This document shows positions 1-8,021 of a DNA stretch of 30,564 nucleotides, piece after piece (position 1 is the stretch's first letter; every line of letters begins with the position of its first letter). The notes below the pieces were generated by a model, which worked only from the letters and a program-made list of their open reading frames with translations, ran no database searches and was not told the origin of the DNA. Where the stretch lies: positions 1 to 30,564 of the forward strand of contig JBDLIT010000035.1 in assembly GCA_039714735.1 (NCBI GenBank), in the 5' to 3' direction. Origin of the DNA: JASJBU01 sp039714735. Lineage in GTDB: Bacteria > Pseudomonadota > Gammaproteobacteria > Chromatiales > Chromatiaceae. The position numbers and the translations under genes were made by a program.

Positions 1-2631
1 CACCCGGCCATTCAGGATATCTACACTGTCACCGTAGCGGTTGACGATGGTGTAAACCTGCCGGCATCGACCAGCTTCGACTGGGTGATCAATGATGTGA
101 ATCAGGCGCCTGTTGCAGTGAACGACGGGCCTTTCACAGTCATCCACGACACCTCACTGGTACTCGATGTACTGGCCAACGACAGTGACGCGGACGGCGA
201 TACCCTGACAGTCGTAGCGATCACCAACCACCCGGCCAACGGCATGGTGACGATCAATGCGGACTTCACCCTGACCTATACACCGGATGCCGGCTTTGTC
301 GGGGATGACCCCTTCACCTACACCATCGATGATGGCTTCGGTGGATCGGATGAAGCCACTGTGGTGGTGAGCGTCACCAACCAGGCGCCTGAGGCCGTGG
401 ATGACGTCTATGGCACCGACCAGGTCACGACCCTCAACATTCCGGCCCCCGGCGTACTGGGTAACGACAGCGACGCCGACGGCGATTCGTTGACCTCAAT
501 ACTGTCCAGTAACGTGAGCAATGGCGCCCTGACCCTCAACGCCGATGGGTCCTTCAGCTATGTTCCAGGTTCGATCGGTCCCGACAGCTTCACTTATGTC
601 GCCAATGACGGCATCAGCGACAGTAATATCGCGACGGTCGCGATCAACGTGTCAGAGATCAATCTGCCACCCGATGTCTCTAATCCGGGCGCGCAGACCA
701 ACGCTGAGACTGACCTGATCAACTTGGCCGTCGTAGCCAGCGATCCGAATGGGGACACCCTCTCCTACAGCGCAACCGGTCTGCCCACTGGACTGAGCAT
801 CGATCCGGCCAGCGGCGTGATCAACGGCAGTGTAGCTTATGAGGCAGTTGGCCATCCCGATTTGGCAGTCATCTATCCGGTGACCGTTAACGTCTCCGAC
901 GGTGATCTTGTCAGCTCGGTTAGCTTTGACTGGACTGTAGATGATGTGAACCAGCTGCCAATCGCCATCGACGATGGTGCTACGACAGATCCCAACACGC
1001 CGGTCACTGTTATTGTATTGAGCAATGACAACGATGCTGACAATGACACATTGGCCGTATCCAACATCACGATAATGCCTTTGAACGGTACGGTGCAGAT
1101 CAACAACGACGACAGCATCACCTATACCCCCAACACGGGTTTTGTCAGTACGGACAACTTTACCTATGAGGTCGAAGACGGCTTCGGCGGCACCGCCACC
1201 GCAACCGTTACAATCAGCGTGGTCAATATAGCCCCCGTGGCTGTGGACGATACCTACAGCACCGAACAGGATGTGGAGCTCGTGGTGCCTGCACCAGGCG
1301 TGTTAGGCAATGACAGTGACGCCGATGGGGATACCCTGACCGCGGCGCCGACCAGCATAGCGGCTAATGGCGTGGTAACCCTGAACGACAATGGGTCCTT
1401 CCTCTACGTACCCAATGCGGGTTATACCGGTCCTGACAGCTTCACCTATGTTGCGAATGACGGCTTCGTCGACAGCAACGAGGCCACGGTGAACATCAAC
1501 GTAACCCAGGGCAACCTGCTGCCGGTCGCCGATGCGGGTGGGCCCTATGAAGGTACTGCCGGGGTTGAGTTGACCTTTGATGGCACGGGTTCGAACGATC
1601 CCGATGGCACTATCGTCTCCTACCTCTGGACATTTGGTGATGGAGGTACGGGCACCGGTCCTACACCGACCCACACCTATGCCAATGCGGAAATCTATAC
1701 GGTAACCCTGGAGGTTACGGATGATTCAGGCGCCACTGACACCGCCGCCACCGTGGCCACTATCGCACCACCGCCCAACGTGGTACCGGTAGCCGTGGAC
1801 GACAGTTACAGCATGCTGCAGGATTCCGCGCTGAACATTCTCGCACCCGGCGTCCTGGGCAACGACAGCGATGCCGATGGTGACCCACTGACCGCGGCAC
1901 TCGACTCTGGCCCATCCAATGGTGCAGTCAACCTCAATGCGGACGGCTCCTTCGACTATACGCCGGACGCCGGGTTCTCCGGCACTGACAGCTTCACCTA
2001 TGTGGCCAGCGATGGTGAGGACAACAGCAATATCGCGACGGTCACCATCAGCGTGGATACGGTCAACTATGCGCCCAATGTCGGCTCAGTGGCCGATCAG
2101 TCAGACGCTGAAGAAAGCACCGTAAGCCTGGCGGTGATCGCCGACGACCCGAATGGCGATGCCTTGACCTACAGCGCAACAGGGCTACCGCCGAATCTGA
2201 CGATTAATGCCGGTAGCGGTGTGATCAGCGGCGTGATCTCCTTGGATGCAGTCAACCATCCGGACCTGAGCGCAAGCTATGCGGTTACGGTCACTGTCTC
2301 CGATGGCGTACTAAGCAGTGCGGTCAGCTTTAACTGGAACGTCACCGATGTAAACCAGGATCCGGTAGCAGTGGACGATTCCGCGTCCACTACCATGGAT
2401 ACTGCGGTCACCATCGATGTGCTAGCCAACGACAGCGATGCCGATGGCGATGCTCTGATGGTAAGCGGCGTAGGGACAGCAGCGAATGGTACTGCAGTAA
2501 ATAACGGTGACGGCACTGTCACTTACACGCCGAACACCGGGTTCAGCGGCGCTGACAGCTTCACCTACACCATCGAAGACGGTTTTGGCCTAGCCGCTTC
2601 CGCCACTGTCACCATCACGGTGACCGACATT
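1..2631 (+). repeat. Higher-order tandem domain array in the giant surface protein
   Basis: Three domain types alternate. A units (VLANDSDADGD form) lie at about 103-378, 949-1224 and 2353-2631. B units (APGVLGNDSDADGD form) lie at 379-660, 1225-1512 and 1777-2064. C units (putative Ig) lie at 1-102 (end only), 661-948 and 2065-2352. The order is C-A-B-C-A-B-PKD-B-C-A. Nearly every unit begins with Asn followed within three residues by Pro (NQAP, NLPP, NQLP, NIAP, NLLP, NVVP, NYAP, NQDP). Nucleotide similarity between units of one type is obvious by eye, which suggests amplification by recombination. Confidence 0.8.
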
Positions 2632-3018
2632 ATCGGTGATGCGGATGTCTACCTGAGCAGTATGCGCGTACCGAGCATCTTGAAACTGCGTGAAGACAGA
2701 GAAACCACCAGACGCATCAACGTGTTTGGCGATGGAGTCAGCATCGAGCAGGATGCCACTGTCACCCTGTCTGTTGCCGGTCATCCGGGGATAGAGGTGG
2801 AGATCGATCCAGCATCTGTTATCAGTAGCGTGATCCCTGGGGGGGGCGACACTCGATTCACATTCAGTGCTGAGATTGAATGTGAAGAGGCTGGCAGCTA
2901 TGTCCTGGAGTGGACAGCGGTCATCAATGCAGCAGAGAACGAAGATCCGACCAATGACACCCTGACCCAGAGCACAGCCGTTGAGTGTAAGGCAAGCACG
3001 AGCAGGAGGGAGAGATGA
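1..3018 (+). CDS. Giant secreted cadherin-like/PKD multidomain protein, 3' part (5' end outside window)
   Basis: The frame is open from base 1, so the gene starts outside the window; an internal GTG at 85 is not a credible start. The visible 1005 residues are about 90-100-residue beta-sandwich domains: six tandem-95/cadherin-like units with a Ca-binding type motif (NDSDADGD and variants), two complete and one partial putative-Ig units (SDPNGDTLSYSATGLP type), and one PKD domain at nt 1513-1776 (YLWTFGDGG). A different tail follows (nt 2632-3018) with two cysteines (IECEE, VECKA) and a basic end RRER. I see no type I secretion nonapeptides and no C-terminal anchor. Such proteins are usually secreted or surface adhesins or matrix proteins that need calcium; substrate and partner cannot be told. 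Overall identity is confident, function is not. Confidence 0.85.
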   Translation, partial: HPAIQDIYTVTVAVDDGVNLPASTSFDWVINDVNQAPVAVNDGPFTVIHDTSLVLDVLANDSDADGDTLTVVAITNHPANGMVTINADFTLTYTPDAGFVGDDPFTYTIDDGFGGSDEATVVVSVTNQAPEAVDDVYGTDQVTTLNIPAPGVLGNDSDADGDSLTSILSSNVSNGALTLNADGSFSYVPGSIGPDSFTYVANDGISDSNIATVAINVSEINLPPDVSNPGAQTNAETDLINLAVVASDPNGDTLSYSATGLPTGLSIDPASGVINGSVAYEAVGHPDLAVIYPVTVNVSDGDLVSSVSFDWTVDDVNQLPIAIDDGATTDPNTPVTVIVLSNDNDADNDTLAVSNITIMPLNGTVQINNDDSITYTPNTGFVSTDNFTYEVEDGFGGTATATVTISVVNIAPVAVDDTYSTEQDVELVVPAPGVLGNDSDADGDTLTAAPTSIAANGVVTLNDNGSFLYVPNAGYTGPDSFTYVANDGFVDSNEATVNINVTQGNLLPVADAGGPYEGTAGVELTFDGTGSNDPDGTIVSYLWTFGDGGTGTGPTPTHTYANAEIYTVTLEVTDDSGATDTAATVATIAPPPNVVPVAVDDSYSMLQDSALNILAPGVLGNDSDADGDPLTAALDSGPSNGAVNLNADGSFDYTPDAGFSGTDSFTYVASDGEDNSNIATVTISVDTVNYAPNVGSVADQSDAEESTVSLAVIADDPNGDALTYSATGLPPNLTINAGSGVISGVISLDAVNHPDLSASYAVTVTVSDGVLSSAVSFNWNVTDVNQDPVAVDDSASTTMDTAVTIDVLANDSDADGDALMVSGVGTAANGTAVNNGDGTVTYTPNTGFSGADSFTYTIEDGFGLAASATVTITVTDIIGDADVYLSSMRVPSILKLREDRETTRRINVFGDGVSIEQDATVTLSVAGHPGIEVEIDPASVISSVIPGGGDTRFTFSAEIECEEAGSYVLEWTAVINAAENEDPTNDTLTQSTAVECKASTSRRER

Positions 3019-3058
3019 TGATTGAGACGATTAGTCATTAACCTTTACCTTTGACTTC

Positions 3059-3080
3059 GCAGGGGGGGCAACCCCCCTGC
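3059..3080 (+). terminator. GC-rich hairpin after the surface-protein gene
   Basis: A perfect 9-bp stem (3059-3067 with 3072-3080) closes a GCAA loop of the stable GNRA type, 40 bases after the stop codon. A U-tract does not follow directly; a short TTTT comes about 17 bases later. It could be a weak intrinsic terminator or an mRNA 3'-end stabiliser. Nothing else is evident between 3019 and 3202. Confidence 0.45.
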
Positions 3081-3202
3081 CTTCACCCTCAGCACATTTT
3101 ATCTTCTCCGGCGCACCATTCTGCTACTGCTTGAAAAAGCAGATCAGTCAGTAAACGAGAGATGACCTCGACTCACTGGTGAGTTTCAAGCCGGGAAAGC
3201 AA

Positions 3203-3634
3203 TCAGTAAGAGAACTTTTCCTGCACCTGGTAGCCGAATTCAGGTTTCCAGCCCCAAGAGTAGTTGCGTAGATTGTAGACAGCCACATCTCTTGCATGCT
3301 CAGCGGAGTGAGCGCTGAAACCACAACCATAGCTGGTGCGGTTTTTCCCGATCCGGGTCTTATACTCGGTTTTCACTATAACCACATGTGCATGTGGCAG
3401 GTCGCTCGAGGCCTGAGGATGAACATCCTGATATTTTCCATGCAATCCCTGCTCGAGGAGTTTCTGTTTGGCCTTGTGGGTCGCACTCTCCGCACTCTCG
3501 CTCTCAGCCGCCACCCATTCGAGCGCCAGGGAGTTGCCCAGCTTCTTTGCCACCACACAACTCGCGCCGGCCTGCACCCACTGACTGCCGCACAGCAAAA
3601 GAAACGTGCTTACACTCACCAAGCCTTTCTTCAT
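3203..3634 (-). CDS. Small exported protein of unknown function
   Basis: Encodes 143 residues. The start ATG at 3634 is preceded by an AGGAG ribosome site at good spacing. The N-terminus is a typical signal peptide (MKKGLVSVSTFLLLCGSQW, likely cleaved after VQA), so the protein should be periplasmic or outer-membrane associated. The mature part has two cysteines (ASCVVA near the new N-terminus and YGCGF in the middle) that could form a disulfide, and an aromatic C-terminal stretch ending in FSY. I do not recognise the family. The gene starts 25 bases after the stop of uup on the same strand and may be cotranscribed with it, though it carries its own ribosome site. Confidence 0.6.
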   Translation of the reverse strand: MKKGLVSVSTFLLLCGSQWVQAGASCVVAKKLGNSLALEWVAAESESAESATHKAKQKLLEQGLHGKYQDVHPQASSDLPHAHVVIVKTEYKTRIGKNRTSYGCGFSAHSAEHARDVAVYNLRNYSWGWKPEFGYQVQEKFSY

Positions 3635-3659
3635 TTAAAGCTCCTCTCCTGGCTGATAG

Positions 3660-5555
3660 TCATGCTTCTGATTGAGCAGTCTCCAGAACCTCCCAGCGCT
3701 CATAGGCGGCTTCCAGCTCATGCTCATGCTCTTTCATTGCTTGTTGGAGCTCATTGATCTTTCCTCCACCCTGTTGATAGATAGTGGGGTCTGACATCTG
3801 CTGCTGGATCTCCGCAAGCGCCTTATCCAGTTCTTCTATGCGCCGCGGCAGACTGTCCAGCTCACGCTGATCCTTGTAACTGAGCTTGCCTTTCTTCTTT
3901 TTCGGCGCTTCTGCCGCAGGCTTGACCTTTTTCTCGGCTGATTTCTGTCTGGCAGCCACCTGCTTCCGATAATCTTCCCAGTCACTGTAGCCGCCCACAT
4001 GTTCGGTCACCCGGCAATCCCTTTCAAAAACCAGGCAACTGGTCACTGCATGATCGAGGAAATCCCGGTCGTGACTGACCAACAGCAGGGTGCCCTGGTA
4101 GCCCAGCAGCAACTCCTCCAGGAGTTCGAGAGTCTCCACATCCAGATCATTGGTGGGTTCATCCAATACCAATACGTTGGCGGGTTTGGTGAACAGTTTG
4201 GCCAGCAACAATCGGTTTCTCTCACCACCGGAGAGGGCCTTCACCGGAGTACGCGCCCGCTCCGGGGTAAACAGGAAGTCCTGCAGGTAACCGATGATGT
4301 GTTTGCTCCTGCCGCCGATATCCACCTTGTCACTGCCGCCTCCCACATTATCCTGTACCGACAGCTCCTCGTTGAGCTGGCTGCGCAGCTGATCGAAGTA
4401 GGCGACTTCAATATTAGTTCCGAGCTTCACCTTACCGCTGTCCGGCGCCAAACGACCCAACAGCAAATTTAGTAAGGTGCTCTTGCCTGCCCCGTTGGGA
4501 CCAATGATACCGATGCGATCACCACGCATCACCGTTGTGGAGAAATCCTTGATGACCGGTTTATCCCCCCAGGCGTAACTGATGTTTTCGACTTTAGCCA
4601 CCAGCTTGCCCGAACGGCCAGCGTCCTGCAGTTGCATCTTCGCCTGACCGGTCGTGGAGCGGCGCTGTTGCTGCTCCTGCCGCATTGTCTGGAGGGCTCG
4701 GACACGACCTTCGTTGCGAGTGCGGCGCGCCTTGATACCCTGACGGATCCATGTCTCCTCCTGCGCCAGTTTTTTATCGAAGCGGGCGTTCTCCTGAGCC
4801 TCCGCATTCAGCATCTCTTCCTTACGCCTGAGGAAATTGTCATAGTCGCCCGGCCAGTCTGTTAGCCGTCCCCGGTCCAGCTCGAGGATACGGGTGGCCA
4901 GGCGGCGCAGAAAGGCGCGGTCATGGGTCACAAACAGCAGCGCGCCCGGATAGTTGAGCAGAAACTCTTCCATCCAACTGATGGATTCGATATCCAGGTG
5001 GTTGGTCGGCTCGTCCAGCAATAACAGGGCAGGTTCATTGACTAACGCCTGGGCGAGTAACACTCTGCGTTTGAGTCCACCCGAAAGCTCGGAGAACTCT
5101 TCATCCGGTGACAGAGAGAGACGGGAGATCACCGTCTCCACCCGTTGCTCCAGTTGCCAGCCATCCGCTGCCTCAAGGGCATGCTGCGCATTGGCCAGCT
5201 GATCCAGCAGTTGCCTGCTGTCTGCCTCAGCCAGTTGATTGCTCAACTGATGGTAGGTCTTGATCTGCTTTGCCAGATTGCCGGCCCCATCGGCCACAAT
5301 ATCAAAGACACTGCCCGTCAGGCCTTGCGGCACTTCTTGAATGAGGCGGGCAATCCTTACACCGTTGCCGACCACCCGCTCCCCATCATCCGCCGTCAGT
5401 TCGCCCAGGATCACCTTCATCAGGGTCGACTTGCCTGCGCCATTCCGCCCCAGCAGACAGATACGCTCACCTTTCTCGATGGACAGATTGACACCATCAA
5501 GCAATGGATGGCCCCCAAAACCAAGTTGTATCTCTCTAAGTCTGATCAGTGACAT
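3660..5555 (-). CDS. uup: ABC-F family ATPase Uup
   Basis: Soluble twin-ATPase of the ABC-F family, without membrane segments; Uup is linked to ribosome function and to lowering the precise excision of transposons. Both ATPase halves are complete: Walker A GRNGAGKST, signature LSGGLKRR and Walker B LLLLDEPTNHLD in the first; GPNGAGKST, LSGGERNR and VLVLDEPTNDLD in the second. Between them is the charged linker typical of ABC-F proteins. The C-terminus has a lysine-rich stretch followed by a predicted coiled coil (LPRRIEELDKALAEIQQQM), the DNA-binding tail that marks Uup. I chose ATG 5555 (MSLIRLREIQ), which matches the usual Uup start MSLI; an upstream ATG at 5588 would add eleven residues without homology. 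Length of 631 residues is normal. Confidence 0.92.
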   Translation of the reverse strand: MSLIRLREIQLGFGGHPLLDGVNLSIEKGERICLLGRNGAGKSTLMKVILGELTADDGERVVGNGVRIARLIQEVPQGLTGSVFDIVADGAGNLAKQIKTYHQLSNQLAEADSRQLLDQLANAQHALEAADGWQLEQRVETVISRLSLSPDEEFSELSGGLKRRVLLAQALVNEPALLLLDEPTNHLDIESISWMEEFLLNYPGALLFVTHDRAFLRRLATRILELDRGRLTDWPGDYDNFLRRKEEMLNAEAQENARFDKKLAQEETWIRQGIKARRTRNEGRVRALQTMRQEQQQRRSTTGQAKMQLQDAGRSGKLVAKVENISYAWGDKPVIKDFSTTVMRGDRIGIIGPNGAGKSTLLNLLLGRLAPDSGKVKLGTNIEVAYFDQLRSQLNEELSVQDNVGGGSDKVDIGGRSKHIIGYLQDFLFTPERARTPVKALSGGERNRLLLAKLFTKPANVLVLDEPTNDLDVETLELLEELLLGYQGTLLLVSHDRDFLDHAVTSCLVFERDCRVTEHVGGYSDWEDYRKQVAARQKSAEKKVKPAAEAPKKKKGKLSYKDQRELDSLPRRIEELDKALAEIQQQMSDPTIYQQGGGKINELQQAMKEHEHELEAAYERWEVLETAQSEA

Positions 5556-5866
5556 AAATCTACCAAAACCAAATACCCCCTGCCGCATTCTAACCAGGAG
5601 GGAGAAAAATCAATCCGTACATGTTGACCAGACCCAAGAGTGCTACACTCGAAAGCACTAACAGTCATTGGAGAACACTCAAAGATGGCTCAAACCTGCG
5701 CAGTGGGAGAGACATACAGATTCTATCCGGCCTGCATCTCCATACTGCTGTTACCCATATACAAAAACAGGCTTTATCAACATGAAATATCTGTTATGGT
5801 TAACCTGTTGAAAGGTTAATCTTTTACAGATACAACAGGATAACACCACCCTCCAACACAATTGCC
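5556..5866. other. Divergent intergenic region uup / Crp-Fnr regulator
   Basis: This 311-base region carries no credible gene. It holds a perfect 6-bp inverted repeat AGTGCT...AGCACT (5639-5644 and 5654-5659) on the uup side, and the regulator promoter with its own inverted repeat on the other side (listed separately). A promoter for uup must lie here but I cannot pick one with confidence. Confidence 0.5.
5800..5836 (+). promoter_or_regulatory. Promoter of the Crp/Fnr-type regulator with overlapping inverted repeat
   Basis: TTGAAA at 5808-5813 and TACAAC at 5831-5836, 17 bases apart, form a plausible sigma70 promoter 31 bases before the start codon. The inverted repeat TTAACC (5800-5805) / GGTTAA (5814-5819), 8 bases apart, straddles the -35 box, a position suited to repression or autoregulation. 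The left half sits within the palindrome GGTTAACC (5798-5805). Promoter and operator are inferred from sequence only. Confidence 0.45.
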
Positions 5867-6574
5867 ATGGTAAAACTTGTCACCCTGAAAGAGGCCTGGG
5901 ATGGAAAGGCCGATTGTAAATCCTGTGCGATCCGGGAGTCTGTTCTGTTTGCAGGATTACCCGAAGGGGTGTTTGAACAGATCCATGATCCAATTGACCA
6001 GTATACACTACCTGTTGGCGCCACTCTCTACCATACAGGCGATCAGGGCGAACGGTTGTATACGGTACGCTCCGGTATCCTCAAGCTTGTGCAGTATCTG
6101 CAGGATGGCAGCCAACGCATCGTTCGCCTGATCCGCTCTACAGATGTCACAGGCCTGGAGTGCCTGTTGGGTGAAAACTACCAGCACGAGGCGGTGGTAC
6201 TGCAAGAGACTGAAGTCTGCAGCCTGCCGGTCAAGGTGGTCGATATCCTGAGCAAGGAAAATCCAACACTACATCGGGAACTGTTACACCGTTGGCAGCG
6301 GGCGCTGAATGAAGCGGATGCCTGGCTGACTGAGCTCTCCACCGGCTCCTCAAAGCAACGTGTGGCGCGCCTGTTGCTCCGCCTGGTGCAAGACAGCCAA
6401 AGCAGCGAATGCCAGCTGTTTGCCCGTGAAGACATGGGGGCGATGCTGGGCATCACCACCGAAACCGCGAGCAGGACCATTGCAGAATTCAAACGCCAGA
6501 GTCTTCTGGTGGAGTCCCAAACCAACCATTTCCTACTCGACATACCCAATCTACAGCGCATCGCCGAGGATTGA
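5867..6574 (+). CDS. Crp/Fnr-family transcriptional regulator
   Basis: 235 residues, normal for the family: an N-terminal cyclic-nucleotide-binding fold (YHTGDQGERLYTVRSGILKL) and a C-terminal helix-turn-helix (REDMGAMLGITTETASRTI). The recognition helix has the E-x-x-S-R pattern of FNR (TVETISR in E. coli), so a TTGAT half-site is expected. The N-terminus has Cys17 and Cys20 (CKSC) and Cys99 is internal; the third cysteine of the canonical FNR N-terminal cluster is absent, so an E. coli-type 4Fe-4S oxygen sensor is doubtful. It could sense redox or metal in another way. The two genes downstream on the same strand are probable targets: a TTGAT-type box lies across this gene's stop codon. The ATG has no strong ribosome site. 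Confidence 0.85.
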   Translation: MVKLVTLKEAWDGKADCKSCAIRESVLFAGLPEGVFEQIHDPIDQYTLPVGATLYHTGDQGERLYTVRSGILKLVQYLQDGSQRIVRLIRSTDVTGLECLLGENYQHEAVVLQETEVCSLPVKVVDILSKENPTLHRELLHRWQRALNEADAWLTELSTGSSKQRVARLLLRLVQDSQSSECQLFAREDMGAMLGITTETASRTIAEFKRQSLLVESQTNHFLLDIPNLQRIAED

Positions 6575-6628
6575 TCATTTTCAATGCCAGATGGCTGGTT
6601 TGACACGTAGTATTCTCAGTTAAACAAT
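6571..6628 (+). promoter_or_regulatory. FNR-type box and sigma70 promoter
   Basis: TTGAT-CATT-TTCAA at 6571-6584 matches the FNR consensus TTGAT-N4-ATCAA except for one base. It overlaps the TGA stop of the regulator gene. It is followed by a perfect -35 TTGACA at 6600-6605 and, 17 bases later, AACAAT at 6623-6628. With a transcript start near 6635-6639 the box is centred around -58 to -61, the place of an upstream-binding (class I) activator. The upstream regulator has the recognition helix expected for this site. Confidence 0.55.
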
Positions 6629-6656
6629 TATCCAATCGCTGAGAGCGATTACAGGC

Positions 6657-7073
6657 ATGTTGAAACAGACCCTATTGGAAGAAAAGGTCCCAGTCTATCT
6701 GTTGGAAATAGACCCGTCCGAGTGCCGTTTTGATTCTGTTGAAGAGATCGCAGATCATTTCAGAGCGAAAATCGAGGCGCATCACTCCGCCTGCTACATC
6801 GCGTCGTTCGATCATTTCGCCCACACCAGTAGCCTGCCCAATGGTCAGATAGCGGAGGATATCAGAGCAGCGATCAACATTGTTTTCTGCTTTGGCTTGA
6901 CACTCCCGGAGCCCGTACAACTGGCCAACAGACCACGTTCGATCGGCATCTGTGAAACAAAAGATCGTTTTATCATCTCATTCATGGAGTGCCCCATGCC
7001 GGTTGCGAACGCAGTTCTCGAGAAATGGGCAAAATCACTCTACACCCCGCAGAAGAATCTACAAACCGCCTGA
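6657..7073 (+). CDS. Small cytoplasmic protein of unknown function (possibly DUF6858-like)
   Basis: 138 residues with no signal peptide or membrane segment. It has five cysteines, among them MECPMP near the C-terminus and VFCFG in the middle, and several His (EAHHSACYI, DHFAHTSS), so metal or redox chemistry is possible but unproven. I recall similar proteins beside NifX-like genes in sulfur-oxidising bacteria, perhaps the DUF6858 group, but cannot confirm this. It lies between the Crp/Fnr-type regulator and the NifX-like gene, 22 bases before the latter, and is read from its own promoter, so the two small proteins probably work together. Confidence 0.6.
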   Translation: MLKQTLLEEKVPVYLLEIDPSECRFDSVEEIADHFRAKIEAHHSACYIASFDHFAHTSSLPNGQIAEDIRAAINIVFCFGLTLPEPVQLANRPRSIGICETKDRFIISFMECPMPVANAVLEKWAKSLYTPQKNLQTA

Positions 7074-7095
7074 TCAAAGTGCTGCAGGAGAGTCA

Positions 7096-7476
7096 ATGAA
7101 AATCGGCATTACCAGTCAAAACTTCCGGGCCATCACCGGCCACGCCGGTAAAACCCGGCGCTTTTTAATTCTCGGCCAGGACGAAGCCGGTAAACCTGTT
7201 GAACTGGAGCGACTCGATCTGCCCAAAGAGATGTCGCTGCATGAATACCATGGCGACGATCACCCTATTTTTACCGTGGATATGCTGATTTGCGGCAGCT
7301 GCGGACAGGGCTTCATCCGACGCATGGCCTCTCAAGGAGTGCAAGTCGTCGCCACCAGTGAACTGGACCCGTACAAGGCCGCCAACGCCCTGTTCAGTGG
7401 AGAACCCTTACCACCACCAGCTCCCCATGAACACGATCATGCACACTCCAATGACGTCATCATGCCTAAACTTTAA
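7096..7476 (+). CDS. NifX/NifB-type (dinitrogenase Fe-Mo cofactor fold) protein
   Basis: 126 residues. ATG 7096 has a GGAG ribosome site six bases upstream; a longer frame opening at 6952 only reads across the previous gene. The fold is that of the NifX/NafY/NifB C-terminal family, which carries iron-sulfur or iron-molybdenum precursors: GITSQNF at the start, a middle CxxC (LICGSCGQGF), then the usual GVQVVATSELDPYKAANALF segment. The C-terminal tail is histidine-rich (HEHDHAHS), suggesting metal binding. No nitrogenase gene is in view, so a role in Fe-S or Mo cluster handling outside nitrogen fixation is as likely. It follows a small unknown protein and probably answers to the Crp/Fnr-type regulator. 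Confidence 0.82.
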   Translation: MKIGITSQNFRAITGHAGKTRRFLILGQDEAGKPVELERLDLPKEMSLHEYHGDDHPIFTVDMLICGSCGQGFIRRMASQGVQVVATSELDPYKAANALFSGEPLPPPAPHEHDHAHSNDVIMPKL

Positions 7477-7531
7477 GATGGCGTGTACCTGCTAAAGACT
7501 CACACCTTTAGTACGATTCACATCGCCATCT
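7476..7531. terminator. Two-tier hairpin between convergent genes
   Basis: AGATGGCG (7476-7483) pairs with CGCCATCT (7524-7531), and inside it CTAAAG (7492-7497) pairs with CTTTAG (7506-7511). It spans the stops of the plus-strand NifX-like gene and the minus-strand GlcG-like gene and could end transcripts from both sides. No long U-tract is present, so the call is moderate. Confidence 0.45.
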
Positions 7532-8021
7532 CAAGATCGTCTATGACCTGATCTATACCGGCCTGGGCACAGGCTTCATCCGTTTTACCCGAAGGTGCGC
7601 CACTGACCCCTACGCCCCCCAGCAGTTGACCAGCTGCCTGCACCGGCAGGCCACCGGCGGCCATCACCAGACCATCGATGCGGCCGATCGGCGTATCGGC
7701 ACGATCACTCAACTGTGATGTCGCCGCATTGAAGTTGACCGCCGTGAAGGCCTTCTGGCGGCTGATCGGAACCGTAATAGGCGCTGCGATGGTGTCGCGG
7801 AGAACCACCTGCACAGTGCCGTCACGATCCACCACCGTCACCCCGATCTGGATACCCTGTTTGCGACAGGCGTCGATGGCGCCCTGGGCAATGGTGACCG
7901 CGGTCTCCATGGAGAGACGTTTGAGCGAGACGGTGGGTTCAGCCTCCTCATCGGCGAGTGCCATCCCTTGGCTGAAGGTCAATGCCGCAATTAGCGGCAA
8001 ACAATATTGGATTCTTTTCAT
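7518..8021 (-). CDS. Exported GlcG/HbpS-family protein
   Basis: 167 residues. The start has an excellent GGAGGAG ribosome site. A signal peptide (MKRIQYCLPLIAALTFSQG, cleavage near MALA/DEE) sends it to the periplasm. The rest is the GlcG/HbpS fold (PF03928, former DUF336): IGVTVVDRDGTVQVVLRD, PISRQKAFTAVNF and the glycine-rich GGLPVQAAGQLLGGVGVSG. Family members bind haem or corrinoid-like cofactors or are of unknown function; nothing in the sequence decides which. The gene appears to be transcribed alone and converges with the NifX-like gene. Confidence 0.85.
   Translation of the reverse strand: MKRIQYCLPLIAALTFSQGMALADEEAEPTVSLKRLSMETAVTIAQGAIDACRKQGIQIGVTVVDRDGTVQVVLRDTIAAPITVPISRQKAFTAVNFNAATSQLSDRADTPIGRIDGLVMAAGGLPVQAAGQLLGGVGVSGAPSGKTDEACAQAGIDQVIDDLEMAM

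Noticed and set aside
3296..3757. 153-residue plus-strand frame opposite the small exported protein
   Set aside because: Runs antisense to a gene with signal peptide and ribosome site, and into uup; composition is not protein-like.
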